Positions 15,409 to 24,661 of a DNA stretch of 64,000 nt are shown piece by piece. The notes beneath the pieces were generated by a model. It worked only from the letters and a program-made list of their open reading frames with translations. It was not told the origin of the DNA and did no database searches. Numbering within the stretch: position 1 is the first letter of the stretch; every line of letters begins with the position of its first letter. The DNA comes from Mycobacterium simulans. Its GTDB lineage: Bacteria; Actinomycetota; Actinomycetes; Mycobacteriales; Mycobacteriaceae. The translations under genes were made by a program, and so were the position numbers. The DNA lies in assembly GCF_900232995.1 (NCBI RefSeq), contig NZ_OCVX01000005.1, forward strand, positions 62,001 to 126,000, written 5' to 3'.

Positions 15409-16752
15409 CTATGGTGCCACGGTCGCCACCGCCCTACCGGCCGCCCCGATACAGGCAGGTACGCCAATTCCGTCGAGGTAGCTGCCGGCGACGGCGAGGC
15501 CCGGCGGTAGCCCGGCGCGCACCTCGGCGACCAGATCGGCGTGGCCGGGACCGTACTGCGGCATCGCTTCGATCCAGCGCTGTACCCGGATGTCGATCGG
15601 CTCGACGGCCACACCGAACACGGTCGCCAGGTCGTCCACCGCCCATGCCCGCAGCTCGTCGTCAGACGCGCGAACAGCTGAAATTTCGGGGGCATCACCG
15701 AACCGCCCGAACGACAGGCGCAACAGCTGGGTGTCGCCCCGCATACCCCACTTGCGCGACGACAAGGTGATCGCCTTGGCGTGCAACGACTCCCCGCTGG
15801 CCACCAGCACACCCGAGCACTCCGGAAACGGGGTCTCGCGCGGCACCGCGAGCGCCACCACCGCCGACGAGGCGCTCACGACCCGGCTCGCGGCGGCGAA
15901 GGTGCGCGGCGCTAGGCCGTCCACCAGGCGGGTCACCCGCGGCGCCGGGATCGCCAGGATCACCGCATCGGCGTGCCGGCGGGCACCGGTGGCGTCGTGC
16001 ACCAGCCAACCGGGTTCAACCTTCGTTACCGCCGCCCGCACCCACTCCAGGCGGCTACGCCGGACGAGCTCGTCGAGCAACACCTGGTAGCCGCCGTCCA
16101 GCGCGCCGAACACCGGCGCACCGGTACTCGGCGGCAACCCCTGGCGCACCGCGTCGGTCAAGCACGCGGCCCCCCGATCCAGGGCCGCGGCCACCGTCGG
16201 GGCCGCCGCGCGCAGCCCGATCGTCGCCGCCGAGCCCGCGTACACCCCGCCCAACAGCGGATCAACCGACCGGGCCACTACCTGCTTACCGAACCGGTCG
16301 GCCACCAACTCGGCCACCGCGGGATCGCTGCCCGGTTGCCAGCCGAATGGGCGGCCTGGTTCGGCGTCGATACGCGCCAGCGTCGCATCGTCGACCAGCC
16401 CCGCCATCGACGTCGACGACGACGGGATTCCGACCACCGTGTCCGACGGCAGCGGGTGCAATTCCCGCTGGCTGTAGATCAGCGGGCGGGCGCCGGTGGT
16501 GCCCAGCTGACGCCCCGATAACCCCAGATCGGCCAGCAACGCGGGGACCTCGGGTCGGCGGAGCACGAACGCTTCCGCGCCCACGTCCGTGAGCCGTCCG
16601 CCAACCCGCTCGGTGCGCAATACCCCGCCGAGCCGGTCGCCGGGATCGAACAACGTGATCGTCGCGTCATCACCGGCGGCCACGCGCAACCGATACGCCG
16701 CCGTCAGCCCCGAAATCCCGCCGCCAACAACGCAATACGAGCGAGACGTCAT
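15409..16752 (-). CDS. hemY: Coproporphyrinogen III oxidase HemY (CgoX type)
   Basis: A 447-residue FAD enzyme of the HemY/HemG class. The N-terminal dinucleotide-binding motif is YCVVGGGISGLTAAYRL, followed by ITLFDPGDRLGGVLRTERVGG and GAEAFVLRRPEV. The C-terminal flavin-contacting region is GLAVAGSYLDGIGVPACIGAAGRA. Although often labelled protoporphyrinogen oxidase, the neighbouring hemQ indicates that it oxidises coproporphyrinogen III to coproporphyrin III. Its start overlaps the hemE stop by 4 bases. Confidence 0.93.
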   Translation of the reverse strand: MTSRSYCVVGGGISGLTAAYRLRVAAGDDATITLFDPGDRLGGVLRTERVGGRLTDVGAEAFVLRRPEVPALLADLGLSGRQLGTTGARPLIYSQRELHPLPSDTVVGIPSSSTSMAGLVDDATLARIDAEPGRPFGWQPGSDPAVAELVADRFGKQVVARSVDPLLGGVYAGSAATIGLRAAAPTVAAALDRGAACLTDAVRQGLPPSTGAPVFGALDGGYQVLLDELVRRSRLEWVRAAVTKVEPGWLVHDATGARRHADAVILAIPAPRVTRLVDGLAPRTFAAASRVVSASSAVVALAVPRETPFPECSGVLVASGESLHAKAITLSSRKWGMRGDTQLLRLSFGRFGDAPEISAVRASDDELRAWAVDDLATVFGVAVEPIDIRVQRWIEAMPQYGPGHADLVAEVRAGLPPGLAVAGSYLDGIGVPACIGAAGRAVATVAP

Positions 16753-17810
16753 AACGAATGGACCAGCGACACCAGCTCGGCCAGCACGCCGGGATCGGTC
16801 TCCGGCAGCACCCCGTGGCCGAGGTTGAAGACGTGGCCCGCCGCGCCAGCGTCGACGGCGCGGCGTCCGTCGTCGACGACGGTGCGTGCCGCACGTTCCA
16901 CCACCGGCCAGCCCGCCAGGACCACAACCGGATCGAGGTTGCCCTGCAGCGCCGTGCCGGGCACCACCCTGGCGGCGGCATCGGTCAGCGTGCTACGCCA
17001 ATCCACGCCGACGACGGTGGCTGTCGCTGGCTTTAGTGCTTCCGACATCGCACCCAGCAGTTCGGCCGTCCCCACCCCGAAATGTGTCATCGGCACGCCG
17101 TATTCGGCCAGCGCGCCAAAGACCCGCGCGATGTGCGGCAGCACGTACTGTCGGTAGTCGGCAAGCGACAGCGTTCCCGCCCACGAGTCGAACACTTGAA
17201 TGGCGTCCACCCCGGCGTGGATCTGGCCGTGCAGAAACGCGATGGTCAGGTCGGTCAGCTTGGTCATCAGCGCGTGCCAGCTCGCCGGCTCGGCCAGCAT
17301 CATCGCTTTGGTACGGGGATGGTGGCGGCTTGGTCCCCCCTCGACCAGGTAGGACGCCAGCGTGAATGGCGCGCCGGCGAATCCGATCAGCGGGACTTCA
17401 CCCAGCGCATCGATCAACAACGAAACCGCCTCTAGCACGGGCTGAATCGCTTGCGGGTCAAGGGGTTTCATCGCGTCAATATCGGCGTTCGTCCGCACCG
17501 GGTCGGCGATCACCGGTCCGACGTCGGCGACGATGTCCAAATCGATGCCCGCCGCGCGCAGCGGTACCACGATGTCGGAGAACAGGATCGCGGCATCGAC
17601 TTCGTAGCGGCGTATCGGTTGCAGGGTGATCTCGCAAGCCACTTCCGGCTGGAAGCAGGCCGCCAGCATGGTGTGGCGTTCGCGCAGCGCCCGGTATTCG
17701 GGCAACGACCGGCCGGCCTGCCGCATGAACCACACCGGCACCCTGCTGGGTTTGCGACCGGCGACCGCAGCCAGATATGGCGACTGCGGAAGGTCGCGAC
17801 GGGTACTCAT
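16749..17810 (-). CDS. hemE: Uroporphyrinogen decarboxylase HemE
   Basis: A 353-residue HemE that converts uroporphyrinogen III into coproporphyrinogen III. Signatures: PVWFMRQAGRSLPEYR (substrate-binding arginines), AAILFSDIVVPLRAAGIDLD, and LIGFAGAPFTLASYLVEGG. Start is ATG 17810 (MSTRRDLPQSPYL), the first codon that fits the family; upstream in-frame ATGs would cross the echA15 start. It is the first gene of a four-gene minus-strand operon (hemE-hemY-hemQ-methyltransferase), all overlapping or nearly so. Confidence 0.95.
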   Translation of the reverse strand: MSTRRDLPQSPYLAAVAGRKPSRVPVWFMRQAGRSLPEYRALRERHTMLAACFQPEVACEITLQPIRRYEVDAAILFSDIVVPLRAAGIDLDIVADVGPVIADPVRTNADIDAMKPLDPQAIQPVLEAVSLLIDALGEVPLIGFAGAPFTLASYLVEGGPSRHHPRTKAMMLAEPASWHALMTKLTDLTIAFLHGQIHAGVDAIQVFDSWAGTLSLADYRQYVLPHIARVFGALAEYGVPMTHFGVGTAELLGAMSEALKPATATVVGVDWRSTLTDAAARVVPGTALQGNLDPVVVLAGWPVVERAARTVVDDGRRAVDAGAAGHVFNLGHGVLPETDPGVLAELVSLVHSL

Positions 17811-17853
17811 CGAACTCAATGCTGCCACGTACCGACCCCGTAACATCGACCCG

Positions 17854-18660
17854 ATGCCAGTCACTTACGACGACTTCCCAAGCCTCCGCTGTGAGCCTCA
17901 GGACAACGGTGTGCTGAATTTGATCCTGGACGCGCCCGGGCTGAATTCGGTCGGTCCGCAGATGCATCGCGACCTCGCCGACATCTGGCCGGTGATCGAC
18001 CGCGACCCGGACGTGCGGGTGGTCCTGGTCCGCGGTGAAGGCAAAGCATTTTCCTCCGGCGGCAGCTTTGACCTGATCGACGAAACCATGGGCGGCTTCA
18101 AGGGCCGGATTCGCATCTTGCGTGAGGCTCGCGATCTGGTGCTCAACCTGGTCAATTTCGACAAACCGCTGGTGTCAGCCATCAGGGGCCCCGCCGTGGG
18201 CGCGGGTTTGGTGGTGGCGTTGCTCGCCGACATCTCGGTGGCGGGCCGCAGCGCGAAAATCATCGACGGGCACACCAAACTCGGGGTGGCCGCGGGTGAT
18301 CACGCCGCGATCTGCTGGCCGCTGCTGGTGGGCATGGCCAAGGCCAAGTACTACCTGCTCACCTGCGAGCCGCTGTCCGGCGAAGAAGCCGAGCGCATCG
18401 GGTTGGTCTCTACCTGCGTCGACGACGACGAGGTACTCCCCACCGCAACGCGGCTGGCCGATAATCTGGCGCAGGGCGCCCAAACCGCGATCCGCTGGAC
18501 AAAGCGCAGCCTGAACCACTGGTACCGCATGTTCGGGCCCACCTTCGAAACCTCGCTTGGCCTGGAATTCATCGGGTTCAGCGGTCCCGACGTGCGCGAA
18601 GGTCTAGCCGCCCATCGCGAGAAGCGGCCCGCGCGCTTTGTTGGCGGCCAGGACAGCTGA
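17854..18660 (+). CDS. echA15: Enoyl-CoA hydratase family protein EchA15
   Basis: A 268-residue crotonase-fold protein. The oxyanion-hole region is VLVRGEGKAFSSGGSFDLID (~64-83), the second is LVSAIRGPAVGAGLVVALLADISVAG, followed by GVAAGDHAAICWPLLVGMAKAKYYLL. In typical hydratases two Glu act in catalysis; here the corresponding stretches carry Asp (DISVAG, GVAAGDH), so the activity may differ. TAACAT at 17841-17846 lies 7 bases before ATG 17854, matching a leaderless promoter. It is divergent from hemE with only 43 bases between starts. Confidence 0.88.
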   Translation: MPVTYDDFPSLRCEPQDNGVLNLILDAPGLNSVGPQMHRDLADIWPVIDRDPDVRVVLVRGEGKAFSSGGSFDLIDETMGGFKGRIRILREARDLVLNLVNFDKPLVSAIRGPAVGAGLVVALLADISVAGRSAKIIDGHTKLGVAAGDHAAICWPLLVGMAKAKYYLLTCEPLSGEEAERIGLVSTCVDDDEVLPTATRLADNLAQGAQTAIRWTKRSLNHWYRMFGPTFETSLGLEFIGFSGPDVREGLAAHREKRPARFVGGQDS

Positions 18661-18663
18661 GCC

Positions 18664-18717
18664 CGATGGTGCCGACCCGCCGCGCCCGGCGCCAGCGCCG
18701 CGCTTGCGATCGGCACT
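18664..18717. repeat. Dispersed GC-rich repeat, copy 1
   Basis: A 54-bp stretch beginning CGATGGTGCCGACCCGCCGC and ending GATCGGCACT, immediately after echA15. A close relative (about 52 bp, differing at roughly a tenth of positions plus a small indel) lies at 49915-49966 after the DUF3039 gene. Each sits in an intergenic gap next to a gene end. I know similar sequences recur in M. tuberculosis intergenic DNA. Confidence 0.6.
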
Positions 18718-18790
18718 CAACGCAATTCGGCGCGCCTGATGACGCGTGTCGGGCGATAGGTCTAACGTCGAAATTTGTGACCCGCGCTGG

Positions 18791-18829
18791 CGACGATGCA
18801 GAGCGAAGCGAGGCGGAGGAGCGGCGCTC
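18791..18829 (+). repeat. MIRU-like repeat unit carrying a ribosome-binding site
   Basis: A unit reading CGACGATGCAGAGCGAAGCG, then AGGCGGAGGAGCGGCGCTC up to the ATG of the DUF3000 gene. The same wording occurs at 34122-34240 (minus orientation, tandem) and 41812-41853 (minus orientation). The AGGAG inside it serves as the ribosome-binding site of the gene at 18830. The position corresponds to the MIRU26 locus of M. tuberculosis as I remember it, here with a single degenerate unit. Confidence 0.7.
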
Positions 18830-19411
18830 ATGACCTCAACAGAACCGGAACCATTCCGCGAGGCGGTAGCCGCAATGAACGCCGTCACCGTGCGACCGGA
18901 AATCGAGCTCGGCCCCATTCGCCCACCCCAGCGACTGGCGCCGTACAGCTACGCGTTAGGCGCCGAGATCAAGCATCCCGACCTCGACATCGTCCCCGAA
19001 CGATCCGAAGGCGACGCATTCGGCCGGTTGATCCTGCTGTACGACCCCGAGGGCTCGGACGCTTGGGACGGCACCATCCGCCTGGTCGCCTACGTCCAGG
19101 CGGACCTGGACTCGCACGAGGCGATCGACCCGCTGCTGCCGGAGGTGGCGTGGAGTTGGCTGGTCGAGGCGCTGGAAACGCGCACCGAACAGATGACCGC
19201 CCTGGGAGGCACCGTCACCGCCACCACCTCGGTGCGCTACGGCGACATCTCCGGTCCGCCGCGGGCCCACCAGTTGGAGCTACGGGCGTCGTGGACGGCC
19301 ACCACCCCCGATGTGGGTGGTCACGTAGAGGCGTTCTGCGATGTCCTGGAGCACGCCGCGGGCTTGCCGCCGGCCGGGGTCACCGACCTGGGCTCGCGGT
19401 CACGCGCCTGA
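18830..19411 (+). CDS. DUF3000 family protein (Rv2680-like)
   Basis: A 193-residue protein of the actinobacterial DUF3000 family. Recognisable stretches are PPQRLAPYSYALGAEI, GRLILLYDPEGSDAWDGTIRLVAY and LLPEVAWSWLVEALETR. No catalytic motif, signal peptide or membrane helix. The start is ATG 18830, since AGGAG in the MIRU-like unit lies just upstream. It is followed after one base by the RNase D gene (TGA 19409-19411, ATG 19413), so the two are almost certainly one transcript; DUF3000 is regularly found beside RNase D, suggesting an RNA-related role. Confidence 0.85.
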   Translation: MTSTEPEPFREAVAAMNAVTVRPEIELGPIRPPQRLAPYSYALGAEIKHPDLDIVPERSEGDAFGRLILLYDPEGSDAWDGTIRLVAYVQADLDSHEAIDPLLPEVAWSWLVEALETRTEQMTALGGTVTATTSVRYGDISGPPRAHQLELRASWTATTPDVGGHVEAFCDVLEHAAGLPPAGVTDLGSRSRA

Positions 19412-19412
19412 T

Positions 19413-20690
19413 ATGTATCCCGAGCTGTCTATGCCGGAGAATGAGCCGGCGGGCAGCAGCCAGCCCGAGCCCGTCCCATTGCTCCACCCCGCCGACGGGA
19501 TGCCGGAACTTTCGGTCACCGCCAAGCAGATCACGGCCGCCGCGGCACTGCTGGACCGCGGCCATGGACCATTCGCGGTGGATGCCGAGCGGGCGTCTGG
19601 TTTCCGCTACTCCAACCGGGCCTACCTGATCCAAATCCGGCGGGCCGGCGCCGGCACCGTGCTCATCGATCCGGTCAGCCACGGCGGTGACCCGCTGACC
19701 GTGCTGCAGCCCATCGCCGAGGTCCTCAGCAAAGATGAATGGATTCTGCATTCCGCGGATCAGGATCTGCCGTGCCTGGCCGAAGTCGGCCTGCAGCCGT
19801 CCGCGCTGTACGACACCGAGCTGGCCGGACGCCTGGCCGGATTCGAGCGCGTGAACCTGGCGACCATGGTCCAGCGGCTGCTGGGCCTGGGGTTGGCCAA
19901 GGGCCACGGCGCGGCCGACTGGTCCAAACGCCCGCTGCCGTCGGCCTGGCTCAACTACGCGGCACTCGATGTGGAACTACTCATCGAACTGCGCCCGGCG
20001 ATCTCCGGGGTGCTCGCCGAGCAAGGCAAAACCGACTGGGCCACAGAGGAATTCGAACATCTCCGGACGGCCACCCCAGCGGCAGCCCGGCCGGACCGAT
20101 GGCGGCGAACATCGGGCATCCATCGTGTCAATGACCGGAGGGGCCTGGCGGCGGTTCGCGAGTTGTGGACCACGCGTGACCGTATCGCCCAGCGACGCGA
20201 CATCGCGCCTCGACGCATCCTGCCGGACTCGGCCATCATCGACGCCGCCATCGCCGACCCGAAGTCGGTCGACGACCTGGTCGCGTTGCCGGTGTTCGGC
20301 GGGCGTAACCAGCGCCGCAGCGCAGCGATGTGGTTGGCGGCACTGGAAACGGCGCGGCAAAGCCAAGATCCGCCGGAGGTGACGGAACCGCCGAATGGTC
20401 CGCCGCCGCCGGCGCGGTGGAGCAGACGCAAGCCCGAGGCGGCCACCCGGCTGGACGCGGCGCGTGCGGCGCTGGCGGAGGTGTCCCAACGGGTGGGGGT
20501 TCCGACGGAGAACCTGGTCTCACCCGACCTGGTGCGACGGCTGTGCTGGGACTGGGACGGCGCCCCGAAACGCTCGCCAGACGCGGTCAGTGCTATCGAC
20601 GACTTCTTGTGCGCCGGCCAGGCGCGGGCGTGGCAACGAGAACTGGTGGTTCGGGTTCTGGCCGCGGCGGTGCAGCCACAGGGCGACTAG
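19413..20690 (+). CDS. rnd: Ribonuclease D-like 3'-5' exonuclease
   Basis: A 425-residue RNase D homologue (Rv2681). The DEDD-y exonuclease residues are visible: FAVDAERASGFRYSN (D, E), WILHSADQDLPCL (D) and LNYAALDVELL (Y, D). HRDC domains follow, one at ~220-300 (RRGLAAVRELWTTRDRIAQRRDIAPRRILPD) and a weaker one at the C-terminus. RNase D trims tRNA precursors and other structured RNAs in the cytosol. The ATG follows the DUF3000 stop after one base. Its last 4 bases overlap the convergent pnkp stop, so no terminator exists between the two. Confidence 0.9.
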   Translation: MYPELSMPENEPAGSSQPEPVPLLHPADGMPELSVTAKQITAAAALLDRGHGPFAVDAERASGFRYSNRAYLIQIRRAGAGTVLIDPVSHGGDPLTVLQPIAEVLSKDEWILHSADQDLPCLAEVGLQPSALYDTELAGRLAGFERVNLATMVQRLLGLGLAKGHGAADWSKRPLPSAWLNYAALDVELLIELRPAISGVLAEQGKTDWATEEFEHLRTATPAAARPDRWRRTSGIHRVNDRRGLAAVRELWTTRDRIAQRRDIAPRRILPDSAIIDAAIADPKSVDDLVALPVFGGRNQRRSAAMWLAALETARQSQDPPEVTEPPNGPPPPARWSRRKPEAATRLDAARAALAEVSQRVGVPTENLVSPDLVRRLCWDWDGAPKRSPDAVSAIDDFLCAGQARAWQRELVVRVLAAAVQPQGD

Positions 20691-23236
20691 AGGCGGGGGT
20701 CGACGGGTTCCGACTCAAGTGCAAGAACCGCGAACACGCACTCGTGGACGCGCCACAGCGGTTCGCCTCGGGCGACGCGTTCGAGTGCTTCGAGGCCCAG
20801 GGCGTACTCGCGCAGTGCGATCGAGCGCTTGGCGCCGAGGTTGCGTTGCCGCAGTCGCTCCAGGTTGGCGGGTTCGGTGTAGTCCGGCCCGTAGATGATC
20901 CGCAGGTATTCGCGGCCACGCACCTTCAGCCCGGGCTGCACCAATCCTTTTGCGGTCCGCACCAGGTTTGCCGCCGGCTTGACCACCATTCCCTCACCAC
21001 CGGCCGCGGTGAGTTGCTCCCACCACCGCACCCCGTCCGACACCGAGGATTCGTCGTCAATGTCGACGAATAGCCGCCGTGTTGGAGCTACCAGCCGGTC
21101 GTCAGCCGCCACCAGCCGGTCGGCGACTTCGAGGTGCCAGGCGTGCGGTCGATCCTGGTACGTCGCCCCGCCCCCGCCGCTTCCGTCACCCGATGCGAGC
21201 AGCTGGAATGGTGCCACCTGGACACCATCTAGTCCCCGGGTAGGCCAGCAGTATCGGCGATAGGCTGCCGTGAACCGATCGGCGGTCTCCGCCCTAGCCC
21301 GGGTGCGTTCCAGCAGGGCGCCGACGTCGATGCCTCGGTCTACGGCCTGTGACAGCGCCAATGCTGCCACCGGCAACGAGGCTCGCGCCGCGGCACCGAC
21401 GGCCGCGTACCGGTCGCGCAGCAGTTCGCCCGCCTTGGCGCTCCAGGGCAGCAGCTCGGCGTCCAGCAGCACCCAAGACGCATCGAGCTCCTCGAATAGA
21501 CCCGCGTTTGCGACGGCACTGCGCAGGCGGTCCAGCAGAGCTGACGTTAACTCGGTCGGGAAGAACGACCGACCGGTGCGCGTCCACACCGCCCCCGCGC
21601 CGTCGATCCCGAAATGCGGCACCGCCGAGTCCCGGCAAACGAGCAGCACAGCCCGTGACCCCATGTGCTTTTCCTCGCACACAACGTCAGTCACGCCCAC
21701 GCCTCGGTAGGCCCCGAACGCTTCGGCGGGATGCTCGAGCAGACCAGGACACGCTGACGTCGCTACTGGGCTCATCGTCGGCGGCAGGTAGATCAGCCAC
21801 CGCGGATCGACAGCGAACCGGCTAATTATCTCGAGGGCCGCGGCCGCGTGGTCGGCCCTTACACTGACTCGGCCGTGTCCTCCGGTTTCGATCACCCGGC
21901 GACCGGTGACGTCGCGGATGTCCAGCATATCCGAATCACGTTGTGGCGCAGCTACGTTGGTCAACGGCTTCGCCGGCACATAGTACTCGCGTGCAGCCGG
22001 CACCGAGACCACCTCGCGCTCGGGGTAGCGCAGTGCGGTCAACGAGCCGCCGAACACACATCCAGTGTCGATGCAGATGGTGTTGTTCACCCACTCGGGT
22101 TTTGGCGTCGGCGTATGGCCGTAGACGACCAGCGCACGGCCGCGGTAGTTGTCCGCCCATGGGTAGCGCACCGGCAACCCGTATTCATCGGTTTCACCGG
22201 TCGTTTCGCCGTACAAACAGAACGCCCGAACCCGCGCCGAGCCGCGCCCGTGCATCCTCTCGACCAAACCCGCGTGCGACACCACCAGTCGGCCGTGATC
22301 AAACACGTAGTGCGAAATCAGGCCGTCCAGAAAAGATTCCACCGCCGCCCGGAACTCCGCCGTTTCCGCGGCGAGCTGCGCCAGCGACTCGGCCAGCCCG
22401 TGGCTGATCTTCACGTCACGGCCACGCAGCGCGCGCAGCAGCTTGTCCTCGTGGTTGCCGGGCACGCAGAAGGCGTTGCCGGAGTTGACCATCCCCATTA
22501 CCAGCCGCAGCACGCCTGGTGTATCCGGGCCGCGGTCCACCAGGTCGCCGACGAACACCGCCCGACGGTCGGGACACACAGCATCGACCGCGCCGCCCTG
22601 AGCATCCCGCGACAACTTGTAGCCGAGGGTCGACAACAGGCTTTCCAGCTCGGCCCGGCAACCATGCACGTCCCCGATGATGTCGAATGGCCCAGTCTCG
22701 TGCCGCAGGTCGTTGAACAGACGAGTCCGCTCGATCCCAGTCACGGCGGCGACGGCCTCCACACCGTCCAGCACGTGCACGGCCCGGAATCCCTCGCGCT
22801 TGAGGCCGCGCAGGCCGCGTCGCAGCTGCTGGCGCTGGCGTGCCACCACGCGGCCGCCGAAATCGCGCTCGGGTCGGGCGGCATTGCGTGCGACGCACAC
22901 CGACTCGGGCAGATCAAGAACGATGGCGACCGGCAGCACGTCGTGGGCGCGGGCCAGGGCAACCAACTCTTTGCGCGCCTCAGGTTGAACGTTCGTGGCG
23001 TCCACCACCGTCAGCCGGCCCGCGGCGAGCCGCTTGCCGGCGATGAAGTGCAGCACCTCGAAAGCGTCCTTGGACGCGGCCTGATCGTTCTGGTCGTCGC
23101 ACACCAGCCCGCGGCAGAAGTCACTCGACAGCACTTCGGTCGGCTTGAAATGCGCCCGCGCGAACGTCGATTTGCCCGAACCGCTGACACCGATCAGCAC
23201 CACCAGCGAGAGCTCCGGGACCGCCAGGGTCGTCAT
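20687..23236 (-). CDS. pnkp: Polynucleotide kinase-phosphatase-ligase Pnkp (RNA repair)
   Basis: An 849-residue three-domain RNA repair enzyme, close to the ~870 residues of Clostridium thermocellum Pnkp. Kinase: P-loop GVSGSGKST (~16-24) and RPERDFGG at ~121-128. Metallophosphatase: GDVHG (188-192), GDLVDRGPD (230-238), GNHED (260-264), SHAGL and YGHTP. Ligase-type nucleotidyltransferase: CEEKHMGSR with adenylated Lys ~523, and EGMVVKP plus GLKVRGREYLR near the end. Pnkp heals and seals broken RNA (3'-phosphate removal, 5'-phosphorylation, ligation) but needs Hen1 for ligation, which is encoded just upstream with a 4-base overlap. All catalytic motifs appear intact. I know of no counterpart between rnd and dxs1 in M. 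tuberculosis. Confidence 0.93.
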   Translation of the reverse strand: MTTLAVPELSLVVLIGVSGSGKSTFARAHFKPTEVLSSDFCRGLVCDDQNDQAASKDAFEVLHFIAGKRLAAGRLTVVDATNVQPEARKELVALARAHDVLPVAIVLDLPESVCVARNAARPERDFGGRVVARQRQQLRRGLRGLKREGFRAVHVLDGVEAVAAVTGIERTRLFNDLRHETGPFDIIGDVHGCRAELESLLSTLGYKLSRDAQGGAVDAVCPDRRAVFVGDLVDRGPDTPGVLRLVMGMVNSGNAFCVPGNHEDKLLRALRGRDVKISHGLAESLAQLAAETAEFRAAVESFLDGLISHYVFDHGRLVVSHAGLVERMHGRGSARVRAFCLYGETTGETDEYGLPVRYPWADNYRGRALVVYGHTPTPKPEWVNNTICIDTGCVFGGSLTALRYPEREVVSVPAAREYYVPAKPLTNVAAPQRDSDMLDIRDVTGRRVIETGGHGRVSVRADHAAAALEIISRFAVDPRWLIYLPPTMSPVATSACPGLLEHPAEAFGAYRGVGVTDVVCEEKHMGSRAVLLVCRDSAVPHFGIDGAGAVWTRTGRSFFPTELTSALLDRLRSAVANAGLFEELDASWVLLDAELLPWSAKAGELLRDRYAAVGAAARASLPVAALALSQAVDRGIDVGALLERTRARAETADRFTAAYRRYCWPTRGLDGVQVAPFQLLASGDGSGGGGATYQDRPHAWHLEVADRLVAADDRLVAPTRRLFVDIDDESSVSDGVRWWEQLTAAGGEGMVVKPAANLVRTAKGLVQPGLKVRGREYLRIIYGPDYTEPANLERLRQRNLGAKRSIALREYALGLEALERVARGEPLWRVHECVFAVLALESEPVDPRL

Positions 23237-24618
23237 GCCGCCTCACGATCGAATACGGCGAGCTGAGTAGGGGGCCCGACCTCGGGGTCGTCGTCGCCGA
23301 CCGGCAGGAACCGCACGCCGTACCCATAGGCCGAAGCCACCCCCGAAGCCCACGACCGGAACTCCGGTCGGGTCCACTCGAACCGGTGATCGGGATGCCG
23401 AAACGCGCCGTGAGCCAGACCCGCGAACCGCACGTTGTGCTCGGCGTTCGGCGTCGTCACCAGCACCAGGCCGGGCCGGGCCGCACCGAACACGGACCGG
23501 GCCAGCGCGGGCAGCCGGGGCGGGTCGACGTGCTCGATGACCTCCATCAGCACTGCGGCGTCAAGCCCGGCCAGCCGCTCGTCCCGATACGTCAGCGACG
23601 ACTGGAACAGCCGCAGCCGCGACGACTGGCGCTGCGACATCTCGGCGACGTTGAGCCGCCGTTCGGCATAGGCGAGTGCCGTCGCCGAGACGTCCGCGCC
23701 GATGATGAGCGCGAACGAAGGGTCGGCGAGCAGGTCACGCACCAGCCGCCCGTCACCACAGCCCAGGTCAGCGACGCGAGATGCCCCAGCCGCTCGCAAA
23801 ACGTCAAGCACAACCCGGCACCGCTCCGCCGCGAGGGGCCGTTGGGCGGTTGGCTCAACCGCGTTGTCCAGCTGTTCCACCGGCGCGTCGTCGAGGTCGG
23901 CGAGGCGCTCCATCGCCGCCGCTGTCAGCTGGCGCTGATGCGCCAGGTAGCGCCGGCTGATCAGATTCCTGGCCGGATGCCCGGCAAGCCAGCCGGCGCC
24001 GGCGCGGATCAGCTTGTCTACTTCGTCCGGGCCGACCCAATAGTGCTTGGCGTCGTCAAGGACTGGCAGCAGGACGTAGACCTGGTTGAGTGCGTCGGAC
24101 AACAGTTGGCTTCCGGTGAGCTTCAAGTCGACGTAGGGTGCGTCGCCCCACTCCGGCAGCTCGGGGTCCAGCGGTACCGGCGTTGGGCCCACCCGCCATC
24201 CCAGCGGCTCAAACAACTGGCGAGCCAGGTCGGCACCGCCGCGGCAGGGCAGCGCGGACAGGTGTAGCTGCAGCGGAATGGGTTGCGTCACAAGGTCTGG
24301 ACGCGCGTCGCAACGACCGGCCATCGCGGTGCGAAACAGCCGCTGTACTGCGACCGCAAGCAGGCTGGATGCGACGTAAGGTCGGTCATTTACATACTGC
24401 GCGAGCGCGAACGCATCATCGCGGCGACCTTTGACCAGCCTGACCGGGTCGACCTCGAGCAACACTGCGGCGGTGCACCGCTCGTCACTCGCCTCTGGAT
24501 AAAAGACGTGCGCGGTTCCGCTGTTAACGTCCATCGACTGCGCGCGCCCAGGATGCTTGTGCAGCAGATAGCCGAGGTCGGTCGCGGGCCGGTGCGTAGT
24601 GCCGACGGTGAATATCAC
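23233..24618 (-). CDS. hen1: 3'-terminal RNA ribose 2'-O-methyltransferase Hen1
   Basis: A 461-residue bacterial Hen1. The N-terminal half (TTHRPATDLGYLLHKHP at ~7-23, HVFYPEASDERCTAAVLLEVD at ~37-57) is the ligase-activating domain that completes Pnkp. The C-terminal methyltransferase has VADLGCGDGRLV (SAM loop ~282-293) and the Mn2+ ligands of the family: MEVIEHVDP (E359, E362, H363) and PDHRFEWTRPEF (H411). It methylates the 2'-OH at the RNA 3' end before ligation, so the repaired site resists being cut again. It overlaps pnkp by 4 bases and begins 43 bases after the dxs1 stop on the same strand, so dxs1-hen1-pnkp may be one transcript. Confidence 0.93.
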   Translation of the reverse strand: MIFTVGTTHRPATDLGYLLHKHPGRAQSMDVNSGTAHVFYPEASDERCTAAVLLEVDPVRLVKGRRDDAFALAQYVNDRPYVASSLLAVAVQRLFRTAMAGRCDARPDLVTQPIPLQLHLSALPCRGGADLARQLFEPLGWRVGPTPVPLDPELPEWGDAPYVDLKLTGSQLLSDALNQVYVLLPVLDDAKHYWVGPDEVDKLIRAGAGWLAGHPARNLISRRYLAHQRQLTAAAMERLADLDDAPVEQLDNAVEPTAQRPLAAERCRVVLDVLRAAGASRVADLGCGDGRLVRDLLADPSFALIIGADVSATALAYAERRLNVAEMSQRQSSRLRLFQSSLTYRDERLAGLDAAVLMEVIEHVDPPRLPALARSVFGAARPGLVLVTTPNAEHNVRFAGLAHGAFRHPDHRFEWTRPEFRSWASGVASAYGYGVRFLPVGDDDPEVGPPTQLAVFDREAA

Positions 24619-24661
24619 TGAGGCATTCGATCACGGACAGGACCGAGCCGTCGACTCACAG

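Noticed and set aside
21848..23266. A 472-codon plus-strand frame opposite pnkp
   Set aside because: Pnkp on the minus strand shows all catalytic motifs in order; the plus-strand frame is a shadow.
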